Assembly (NCBI GenBank): GCA_916613615.1
Contig: OU744736.1
Span: forward strand, 11,109,724 to 11,173,723
DNA from: Steromphala cineraria
Taxonomy: Eukaryota; Mollusca; Gastropoda; Trochida; Trochidae
DNA: 64,000 nucleotides
Direction: 5' to 3'
Shown: piece by piece, positions 36,001-48,000 of the stretch
Numbering within the stretch: the first letter of the stretch is position 1
Layout of the letters: every line of letters starts with the position of its first letter
Position numbers and translations under genes: made by a program
The notes under the pieces: generated by a model
Database searches by the model: none
Seen by the model: only the letters and a program-made list of their open reading frames with translations
What the model was told of the DNA's origin: nothing

Positions 36001-39000
36001 CATACAATGAACAAAGAAGTTGTCATCAATATATTCCTCAGCATTATTGTCATCCCAACTTCTAAAATGCCTCTCAGCATACAATGAACAAAGAAGTTGT
36101 CATCCATATATTCCTCAGCATTATTGTTATCCCAACTTCTAAAATGCCTCTCAGGCATACAATGAACAAAGAAGTTGTCATCCATATATTCCTCAGCATT
36201 ATTGTCATCCCAACTTCTAAAATGCCTCTCAAAGAAATAAGCTTTGTGTTTAGCAATCTACATGATATGTTGATGTGGAATAAATATGCAGATGAAAATC
36301 GAAAAGGGTTTAGTAAGAAAAGTAAGGAAATTTGATTTGTCATATCTCTCTGTTGATTTGACAATGCAAAAATGTTTACCATTATAGTACTGTATGAGTG
36401 TAAAATAAATTGATACTTTAATGAAAGACATCTCATGGTCACTTGACATGTAAATATTATGTGAACAAAATAAATGCATTATGCAGTCATTCATTTTCCT
36501 TGAAAAATCTGTACTTTTGGGATTCTCAATATCCCATGCAGCATAACTATCAGTGAAATAATCTTGAAATCATATTAATGATTCACTACAAAACAAATGT
36601 AAGTGCCCACCATCCTGTAAGTAATGAATGACATTTAAATGGATACACCTAAACCAATCAAGATATCAAAATGAAATTATTACGGATGCCCACATAAAAG
36701 TAGCATTTTGAAGATTAAAAATCACAAGATGGTCACCAATTCAGCCATAGATATACAAAAAAGTTATACAAAAACCTACTGCTTGTTAACTTATCATGAT
36801 TATATCATTCGTGTATTAATGTTTGTTCAAGCTCTAGTCGTTTCCAAAAGAAGACTAGTATTTTAAAAGATAAAAAAATCATGATGGCAGCCATAATCAA
36901 TTATATAAAAGATGGTTACATGTATAATTAAACCATTTTACCACATCATTCATTTTAAGGTGAGCTTCTGTACCCTCGCTACTTTTATTATTATGTTTCA
37001 TTTCGTAACAAAAAGCCCAAATAGCAAAACACTAACTCACTGATTCATAATAAATAGCATGTCCGCAACATGTTTTATACAGGAAACCAACCAGATAGAT
37101 GAAGATGATCGTCCGGAACTAGCCTGGTGGAAGGTCAAGAAGTGGGCCGTACATATACTCTCGCGTATCGGGGAGAGGTGCGTAGAAATATAGTGCTTGT
37201 ATATCTAGTTGACTGTAGCTCTTTCTTTTCATCCTGTTCTGTCGACCATCTTGAACCTTTTTCTCTCCTATCTGTCCTTTTACTTTTGAAAGATCTTCAA
37301 TGTGATGAAAAACTGAAACTCGCACTCTATAGCTATCTAAGCTTTATGACAGCGTGGAAACTATTACTTCGAATTATGATCAGAAATATTATTGCGTTGA
37401 TGAACATTTTAGACAAATGTGATAAAAGCAAGAAAGTTATTAATAAAATTGTCTTACTTTTATTGTTGATTTGTTGTGACTCTAGAGGCTAAAGCTTTCA
37501 CCTCAGTGACATTTATATCTGTGATTTTCAAGTTTCTTTGTCATGACGTTAAATCAATGATTTTGTCTTTCTTGCAAAGCTCAAATCACAAATGGCAAAG
37601 TTATACTTGACTTTTGTACTGTTGTGTTTAAGAACAGTATGAATTCTCTTGATTACTTGTTTTTCAGAAAATAAAACACTTTTAAAAGACTTGTAACCAA
37701 TGTTCATTATTGATTTTGAATTTTAAAGAAAGTATGATTTTCTTCACAGGTACGGAAGTCCTGGCAATGTAACGAAGGAGTATCAACCATTTGCGGAGTG
37801 GTACCTCAAGAGTTTCTCAGGTAAGAACAGTCATGGCCTTCATCAGTGTAAATCTATATCCTGAGGGGCCAAATTAGCGCAGTGGTTAGTTCATTTACCT
37901 TCAAATCAAGGGGTCAATGGTGCAAATCACCCCCAGGGACTCAACAACTTTGCCTGACATTGTTTAGCACTTTCTATTTATGATTTGCACTGTATAGGAA
38001 CTACAGTAGAACACAGATATAACGAAATCCAAGGGACCAACGAATTAAGTTTGCTATATCCGGTGTTTGCTACTCGCGTTTAGCTGTCATACCTAAGGCT
38101 TTTGAGGGGACTTAAAATTTGTTCACTATATCTGATTGTTCACTTTATCTCTTTATCTGTGTTCTACTGTATCTGTTATATGACAACTGACGCAATCTAT
38201 AAATCCCTCCGCTAGGTGGTATACTGCAAGTCCTCCTGAAGCTGCTGGACGAGTACCGACAGAAGATCTACATCGCTCCCCGGGTGCTGCAGCAGGCCCT
38301 CAACTACATCAATGTTGGGTTCGTACCTTGCTAGTTTCATATACGTTACCGGGAATCCTCGTATTTTTTTCTGAAATTAAGCCCTGGCGCTAAACTACAT
38401 CAATGTTGGGTTCGGTCCTTGATAGTTTCATATACGTTGCCAGATGTCTCAGAAAAAATTTAGACATTAGTTTTAGGATGTGTGTAATTTTTACATACTT
38501 AATCAAGACCACCTTATTCATTGTCTTGTGGGCAAATACATTGCCTTTTGGTTTCCCTAATGATTTCAGTGTTTGATTTTGTTGACTATCTAAAGGTATT
38601 TGCAATTTGATTATTTTCATGTTGCAGTATCAGCCATGCATTTTCTTGGAAATTTATCAAGCCCCATATGCAGGTGAGACTTGATGTTTGATTTGGCATG
38701 TTAATAATCTTTATTCAAGTCACTTCTTTTATATATTTTCTCTCGCATTTCCCTTTGAAACAGCATTGATAAACCAACAAATATGACCTACTGAGCCAAG
38801 GGACTTCTATCCACAACTTAAAGGTCTTGACCAAGCAGATTTGAGCAAATATTGCCACAAATAAGAATGCATCTCAGGGACTCAGTTAGATTATTTATGG
38901 GTCATTTCTGAATTTCATGAGTAATTGGTGCATGAATCCATTGTGGGTAAATTTTCATTGAGTCATTTATGCTTCTTTTATGAACTAAAAGAATTCTTGC

Positions 39001-42000
39001 ATTGTGCTAAACTCAAAATAAAATCATGCTCAGAGCACAAATTATATTTAAAGATGTAATTCAACAGCTCAGTGTCAAAAAGAAATGTCTATGTGTAGGT
39101 AGGTAGTTTTTCACATTGAGTAGGAGAGTGTTTTATGTATTTTTGTCAAGGCAGTCAATAGAGAATTTTTTAAATTAGATTCTGTTTGATTTTTGTCCAT
39201 CAGACAATGATTCAGGATGTGATATTCCCGTTGATGTGTCACACAGACGAGGATGATGAGTTGTGGAACACGGACCCCCACGAATATATACGAGTCAAAT
39301 ATGGTAAGTCATTGCTTTCTCATCCTCTTCAGTCGCTCACGTAATTGAAGAACTTCATTTATGTTCATCCTTTAGCACATCTTGGTAGCCCCTGGTGATG
39401 GAGAAACTTGCATATCTAAAATTATTTCTGGGTGATTTCAACCTATTTTCTGTTTCCAGACGTGTTTGAAGACTTCCTGTCACCAGTGATGGCGGCACAG
39501 ATCGTCTTCTATTCCGCGGCCGCCAAGAGGAAGGAGGTTCTGAACAAGGCGATGGGTTTCTGTATGTCCATCCTCACCCAACCCAATATGGATCCCAGAC
39601 AGAAGGACGGAGCTCTACATATGGTCGGGGCTGTCGCCGAGGTCCTTCTCAAGGTGGGGTGAAATACTTAGTGTTACGGTTTCATCCATGAAATATGACT
39701 AATATTGGTGAATATAACATTCATATTTTTACTGAGCAAAATAATAAGTTATTCAACTTGATAAATACGATAATTTACCACCTTTTGGGAAAGATGCGAT
39801 TTCAATAAATTAAGCTCTATATTGCTTCACTACGTTAATGTAAAGAGCTCACTCGGTTGCTTTAATTGAGCCTCTAGACTGACCTGTGATGTCATTCAAA
39901 TCCAGCCAATCGGGGAGTTCGCCCTGTAACCCAGCAAACCAAGCCAATTGATCTTAATTTATTGAGATTGGGAATAACTGAAATGGATGAAAATACTTCA
40001 ATATGATTTTCACTATCTTCATGTTTGGAATAGTAATAATATCATTTTGATTTGCAATTTTTGAAAATAAGGTTGTTCCACAAATTATAATGATCAATTG
40101 TCATTAGACTTTTCCTCAATCCATTATTGCAGAGGAAGATCTACAAGGATCAAGCGGAGCTGATGTTGACCAACCACGTGTTTCCAGAGTTCACAAACCA
40201 GCTGGGCTATCTACGGGCCAGGGTATGTGTTGCAGTCAGATTGTTTCCATGAACAATTATTGACTTCAAGTGAGGTTGATCCAATGATTTGTTGACCTAA
40301 GACACTGAGGCACACCTGAAGTCTAATATTGTTTTATTGTATTAAAAATACTCTTTAATTGCTTTGCTTCTGTGGAAATAAGGGACATCACCCTAATGCC
40401 TGGAATTATGAGGGGCATAAATTCAGCACAGTCACAAAGTGATGCCTATTGCTTATTTACAGTATTACATGAGATTTATGGAGTTCAAGACTGGATTTGT
40501 TTTAGCCACCAGAGGTGCTTTGTTATACCAGACAGGTTGACACTGCTTGACGTCAATTCCTTAATGTGAACAAGTCTGCCAATTAGAGAGACTGATATAA
40601 TCCATGCATATACTAATTTTAATAATTACTCTACTGCTGTTATATCTAAGATTGTAAAACAATTACCGGCAACATGCTTGAAATTTGAATGACTTCACAT
40701 CCTCACCAAGAGTTTGCTCTTCAGGCTTGTTGGGTTGTGAGATATTTCTCGGAACTGAAGTTCAGGAACGAACAGAACTTGATGACTGCTGCCGAGATGA
40801 TAAAGAGATGTTTATGTGAGGACAAGGATTTGCCAGTACGTGTCGAGGCCGCCATAGCTTTACAGATGATCATCACAGAACAGCCTAAAGGTGAGAATAT
40901 GAAGAAGATTTACTCTTTAGCTTGCTCTCTAATGGATTCCGTAGAGTACTGCTTGATTGAAGTAAGTTTCTTCTTTAAGGTCAAAACCTATTGAGCTACA
41001 CTCTTTGTTTTACACCCACCTTCAAGGCATAGAAAATAGAGGCATGGAGATTTGGAAATTGTCTTGTTTCGACCGCGAGGTCGTGAAAATGTGTCCGAGA
41101 GTGCTTTCTGAAGATGTAGAAGGAAACTGAACAATTTTACATATTGTCTATGTGAATGTTTCCGATATTGATTGTATCTTTTATCTTTCTTTTCTTCAGC
41201 CAAGAACTACATCAGACCATTTGTGAAACCAGTGATTTTAGGTAAGAATGAAATAGTTTCTCTTCTATAACATCTGAAAATATAACTTTTATTGCACTTT
41301 ACAATGATTTAGAACAATTAATTCAAACAAACAAACACACCAACACAATTTTCACTTCAAACAATACGATCCACAACATTAACCTCCTTTCAGTTCTTCT
41401 TCACTTTCAATAGTCGTTGTCATGATTGTATTACAGAACTATTGAAGGTGATCAGAGAGACGGAGAATGACGATCTAACGGGAGTGATGCAGAGATTAGT
41501 GTGCACGTATACTGATGATGTCATACCTATTGCAGTTGAGATGATGACACATTTAGTAAGTATGTTTCAGGTTTCCTGTAATAGGTTTATATTACTCTCA
41601 ACGGTAACAAGGAAGTATTCTTGGATGCCTTTATGAACTTTTGCTCAGGTTTTTTTGTTGGGTTGTCATTGCATTTCCTAATCTCCATCTATACCTTTGT
41701 TTCTTTGCCTCGTAAAATTTCAGTTTTCTTGTCTTTCTAATTTCTTACTTTAAAGGCCGCATAAATGGGGCATGTTATATGTCCATTACACGCTATGTTG
41801 TCTGTCAAGAGTTTTCCCAAAGCAAAGATAAGGAATGTAGCAATGCTTTACCTCGAGTTTACTATTGATAATACTATTAATATGATAACATATATTATTA
41901 TTTTCGGTTTATTGAAAAAAATTCAAAATAACAGAAAATTATCAAAATTGTTATCCATGCATTAATGGATTACTTGAATAGCACATTTGGAATGTAGATT

Positions 42001-45000
42001 CATAAGGACATAATGATGACAATGAATTGTGTAAGGTCACGTTTGAAAAGTGATATATGAATCCCTGGTATGACCGTCCTCATGGGTTATAAAAGTACTA
42101 TTCTTGGTTTCATAGGTTATAAAAGTATTATTCTTGGTTTCAGGCACAAACATTTGCTCAGGTTCTTGATTCCGACCTCGATGGTTCCGAAGAGAAAGCA
42201 ATCACGGCCCTCGGCCTCCTCAACACCATGGAAACAGTGCTCAATGTCATGGAGGAACAGAAAGAAGTAAATCTTTAACCCCTTTTAAACATTTCTTGGT
42301 AAAGCTATGATGGAGAACCCTCACTAAAAAAAACTTTGTGGTAGCGAGTTCCTGGACACATCAATCGATTGATCTGTAGCCTCAGAGATAGGTCCCTCCA
42401 TTTTGATCTTTGTATGGCTTTGATTGAGCTCATAATCAATCAGTTGAAAACTAGACATTTTTATGTATATGAAACATATATATACTAAATGACCAATGAA
42501 AGATTAACCTTCAGTGATCAGTATTATCATAACTTAAAGGTTCAGCTTTATGAACATTCGCGTGAACTGCATGGAAGATCAGAAAAAACAAACTAGGTGA
42601 ACATTCTAAACAGTGTTATTATGATCCTTTAAAGGTTAAGCTTTATAAACATCCAGCGATAGGTCCCTTCATATGCTTGAAAACCGTATAAGAATCTATA
42701 CCGAAATGTTGCTACTGTCCAATAAAGAAGCTGATCATCCATTGAATTACTCTTCTTTACTTCTTTATACCATCAACTTCTAGAATGCCACTCAAACAGC
42801 TGATAGGTGTCTTGTTTTTATTTTCCAAATCGTAACTGTATTTATTAAAATATTGATTTTTGTACTCTCAACATGAATCATTGAATGTTGTTTATATTTC
42901 AAATAATTGTGATGAATTTATACATCGTAGTTTCACATTAACAATTTCATAGATGTTTGTTGTCTGGCTCCATTTGGCATAAGGCTGACTGACTGTATGC
43001 TTTTTAAAGTGCCAATTGTTCATGACTTTTATCTGAGTATAAAAAATTTACCTTTCAGATTATAACACAACTCGAGGGTATAGTGCTAAATGTGATAGGA
43101 ATAATTTTACAACAAAACATAATGGGTAAGTTTGAAAAATCATGTCTTTAGTTGGTTGTTGAAGTCTTCTATTCTGTGAGATACATCCCGGTAAACAGAA
43201 TACCTGTTCATAGACAAAAACTAAACTAAGATTGTTATTTTTGAGAAAATATTTCGTTAATAATTTTTTTGTAGAGATTACTTCTTTGACAAAACTTCAA
43301 ATTTCTAAAAACTTGATGTGAAGTATAGTGAGTGATGGTGAAATCCCCCAGTGTAGCAATTTTGATCTCTGTTGTACAGATTTTTACGAGGAGGTATTAT
43401 CGCTGATCTACAGCTTAACGAGCACGCAGGTATCGCACCACATGTGGGAGGTGTTCGGTATGATCTACCAGATGTTCCAGAAAGACGGAGCAGACTACTT
43501 CACAGGTACGTCCATCTTGGTTCAGCAGACGATTACCAGCCACAATCGTTGTGGTTTTATTGTGTGTTTTTCACGGAACTGCTATAATAAACTTTCCATT
43601 GAGATAAACAATTAACATGTGGCTCTTAAGAAGTTGGAATGACAATAATGCAGAGAAATATATGGATGACATCTTTGTTCATTGTATGCGACGTTTCGAC
43701 ACAGATTCTTGTGTCATTCGCAAACAGAGGAAAAACAAGGACGACACAAGAATCTGTGTCGAAACATCCCATACAATAAACAAAGATGTCATCCATGTAT
43801 TCCTCTGCATTAATCAACATAAGTGACTTTGAAAATTTGAAGTGATCAATATTTTATAATATCAAACAACGAAAAAATATGGCTGGCCTGTTTGATTTCT
43901 GCTGAAACGATGGTTGAGTTGTCAACTAGTAATGAGACATTTTTGTACTGCTAGGAACCGTTCGTAAATATTTTGTAATCAGCTATGATGTTAAGATTTT
44001 GTAAATACTATTTTAAAGTCATTCTAAAGTTTTGCAAAAATATGTTAAAGTAAGATTCTATTAAAATAAATACGGAACCTACTTCTGTCTGACAGACATG
44101 ATGCCCGCTCTTCACAACTACATCACCGTCGACACAGCTGCCTTCATAGCAAACCCTCAGTACCTACAGATTATCTACGATATGTGCAAAACAGTGAGTA
44201 AACTTGGGCAGTCCTATGGGGCTATTTTGTGGAATAGACATTCAAGAAGACATTTCTGATTTTACATATGTCATCATTAATAATAAATTCACACTTTATT
44301 TCAAATATGTTATGTAGGGTTACATTTAACATGAGTAACATTGGGCAACTTTTTCATCAAAAATGCCCATGGCTTCTGCCTTTCCCAATCCCTGTTTTTG
44401 TTCAGAAAAAGTCACATACACAAAACTCTTCATGCTCTTAAATGTCAATGTTGCGTTGAGGTGTGTTTTGATGCTGTATAATAAAGCTTTGTATCCCTGC
44501 AGGTGTTGACAGGGGAACTGGGAGAGGACCCGGAGTGTCACGCCGCCAAACTGCTCGAAGTGATCATCCTCCAGTGTCAGGGAAAAGTAGATCATGTACG
44601 TTCTTCTAATGGCTGTTAGGAAAGGAAAGCTGTATTCATGGAGATTATATATTCTCTTCATAATGCTTTGGTACTAGGACTAAATTCTGACTGATCACAA
44701 GCAGCAATTCTGATTCATTGTTGAAATCATTTTGATTGGCTTCCAATGTTCGTTAAACATTCTGAAACTTTGAGGTCATAATCTATCTTTTGCCAAGGAT
44801 CAAATTCAAACGACCATTTATGATTTTTAAACCTAGCTTCATATATACAAATATGAACTGACCCAGTGTATTTAAATTTCTATAAATATATATATAAACA
44901 TATTTATATGATCCTCCACAAGGTGGTCCCGTCGTTTGTGGAGCTGGCGCTACAGAGGTTGACGCGGGAAGTCCAGACGTCGGAGCTGCGGACAATGTGT

Positions 45001-48000
45001 CTACAGGTGGTGATATCAGCGCTGTACTACAACGCGCCACTCCTCCTAGACACACTACAGAAGATCCAGATACCCAACATGCAGGGCTCCATACTGGCTC
45101 AGTTCCTCAAACAGTGGCTTCATGATGCCGACTGCTTCTTGGGGTGGGTAACTTGTCACATCAGGAAGTGTGTTATATGACTTCTATTGGTTCTTAAGGG
45201 TTTGTTTTTAGCTCATCAGGACTGAAAGTCCAGATGGGCTTATGGCATGGCCCGTCGTCCGGCGTCCGTCCGTCGTCCGTCCGTCGTCCGTCGTCCGTCC
45301 GTAAACTTTTGACACTTTCGACTTCTCCTCATGAACCATACACATAAGAGAGCTGAAATTTTGTGTACAAGTACCTTAGCATATGGAGATTCTAATTTGT
45401 AACTTTGGTGACCCTGTGATCCCAAATAGGGTCACAGGGGTCACAACCTTAAATACCTATTTTCATCTTCTTCTCCAGTTCCAAAAGGAGTAGAGAGTTA
45501 AAAATTATATGTGCTGACTCCTTGGACAATGGAGATTCTATTTGTAACTTTGTTGACCCTGTGACCCCAAATAGGGTCACAGGGGTCACAACCTTAAAAA
45601 CCTATTATTATTTTCATCATCTTCTCCAATTCTAAAAGGACTAGAGAGTTAAAAACGATATGTGCAGACTCCTTGGCCAATGGGGATTCTAAATTGTAAC
45701 TTTGGTGACCCGGTGACCCCAAATAGGGTCACAGGGGTCACAACCTTAAAAACCTATTTTCATCTTCTTCTCCAGTTCTAAAAGGACTAGAGAGTTAAAA
45801 ACGATATGTGCAGACTCCTTGGCCAATGGGGATTCTAAATTGTAGATTTCGTGACCCCATGACCCCAAATAGGGTCACAGGGGTCACAACCTTAAAAACC
45901 TATTATTATTTTCATCATCTTCTCCAGTTCTAAAAGGACTAGAGAGTTAAAAACGATATGTGCAGACTCCTTGGCCAATGGGGATTCTAAATTGTAACTT
46001 TGGTGACCCGGTGACCCCAAATAGGGTCACAGGGGTCACAACTTTAAAAACCTATTTTCATCTTCTTCTCCAGTTCCAGAAGGACTAGAGAGTTAAAAGT
46101 GATATGTGCAGACTCCTTGGCCAATGGGGATTCTAATTTGTAACTTTGGTGACCCTGTGATCCCAAATAGGGTCACAGGGGTCACAACCTTAAATACCTA
46201 TTTTCATCTTCTTCTCCAGTTCCAAAAGGAGTAGAGAGTTAAAAATTATACGTGCAGACTCCTTGGACAATGGAGATTCTATTTGTAACTTTGGTGACCC
46301 TGTGACCCCAAATAGGGTCACAGGGGTCACAACCTTAAAAACCTATTTTCATCTTCTTCTCCAGTTCTAAAAGGACTAGAGAGTTAAAAACGATATGTGC
46401 AGACTCCTTGGCCAATGGGGATTCTAAATTGTAGATTTCGTGACCCCATGACCCCAAATAGGGTCACAGGGGTCACAACCTTAAAAACCTATTTTCATCT
46501 TTTTCTCAAGTTCCAAAAGGAGTAGAGAGTTAAAAATTATATGTGCAGACTCCTTGGACAATGGAGATTCTAATTTGTAACTTTGGTGACCCTGTGACCC
46601 CAAATAGGGTCACAGGGGTCACAACCTTAAAAACCTATTTTCATCTTCTTCTCCAGTTCTAAAAGGACTAGAGAGTTAAAAACGATACGTGCAGACTCCT
46701 TGGCCAATGGGGATTCTAAATTGTAGATTTCGTGACCCCATGACCCCAAATAGGGTCACAGGGGTCACAACCTTAAAAACCTATTTTCATCTTCTTCTCC
46801 AGTTCTAAAAGGACTAGAGAGTTAAAAATGATATGTGCAGACTCCTTGGCCAATGGGGATTCTAATTTGTAACTTTGGTGACCCAGTGATCCCAAATAGG
46901 GTCACAGGGGTCACAACCTTAAAAACCTATTTTCATCTTCTTCTCCAGTTCTAAAAGGACTAGAGAGTTAAAAACGATATGTGCAGACTCCTTGGCCAAT
47001 GGGGATTCTAAATTGTAGATTTCGTGACCCCATGACCCCAAATAGGGTCACAGGGGTCACAACCTTAAAAACCTATTATTATTTTCATCATCTTCTCCAG
47101 TTCTAAAAGGACTAGAGAGTTAAAAACGATATGTGCAGACTCCTTGGCCAATGGGGATTCTAAATTGTAACTTTGGTGACCCCAAATAGGGTCACAGGGG
47201 TCACAACCTTAAATACCTATTTTCATCTTCTTCTCCAGTTCCAAAAGGAGTAGAGAGTTAAAAATTATATGTGCAGACTCCTTGGACAATGGAGATTCTA
47301 ATTTGTAACTTTGGTGACCCTGTGACCCCAAATAGGGTCACAGGGGTCACAACCTTAAAAACCTATTTTCATCTTCTTCTCCAGTTCTAAAAGGACTAGA
47401 GAGTTAAAAACGATATGTGCAGACTCCTTGGCCAATGGGGATTCTAAATTGTAGATTTCGTGACTCCATGACCCCAAATAGGGTCACAGGGGTCACAACC
47501 TTAAAAACCTATTTTCATCTTCTTCTCCAGTTCTAAAAGGACTAGAGAGTTGAAAGTGATATGTGCAGACTCCTTAGACAATGGGGATTCTAATTTGTAA
47601 CTTTGGTGAACTTGTGACCACAAAATGGGGTCACAGGGGTCACAACCTTAAAAACCTATTTTCATCTTCTTCTCCAGTACTAAAAGGACTATAGAGTTGA
47701 AAATGATATGTGCAGACTCCTTGGCCAATCGGGATTCTTAATTGTAGATTACGTGACCCCATGACCCCAAATAGGGTCACAGGGGTCACAACCTTAAAAA
47801 CCAATTCTCATCTTCTTCTCCAGTTCCAAAAGGTCTAGAGAGTTAATATTGATATGTGCAGACTCCTTGGACAATGGGGATTCTAATTTGTAACTTTGTA
47901 GACCCTGTGACCCCAAATAGGGTCACAGGGGTCACAATCTTAAAAACCTATTTTTCTCCATTAGATGACAGTCTATGGCAAATTTATTCTTTCTTGGATA

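Larger units (their letters stand above)
33421..36989 (+). mobile_element. Pearl-like element family A, copy A4, with nested insertions, IPO7 intron 6
   Basis: It lacks the left hairpin and starts directly in the CCGT microsatellite. The first core unit is interrupted at 33493 by a 1.5-kb family E element and resumes at 34998. Further core units run to about 35400, then the unique right half, interrupted at about 35955-36235 by a short tandem repeat. The right end stem is GTACC-CTC-GCTAC, with one mismatch. A TA-flanked MITE sits inside the family E element, so three insertion layers are present. Confidence 0.9.

Noticed and set aside
37862..37945. Functional tRNA gene
   Set aside because: A and B boxes are present, but the acceptor stem and cloverleaf do not form properly. 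A SINE or pseudo-tRNA is more likely.
45310..47955. CRISPR-like array
   Set aside because: Units are contiguous ~146-bp tandem repeats without unique spacers, in a eukaryotic intron.
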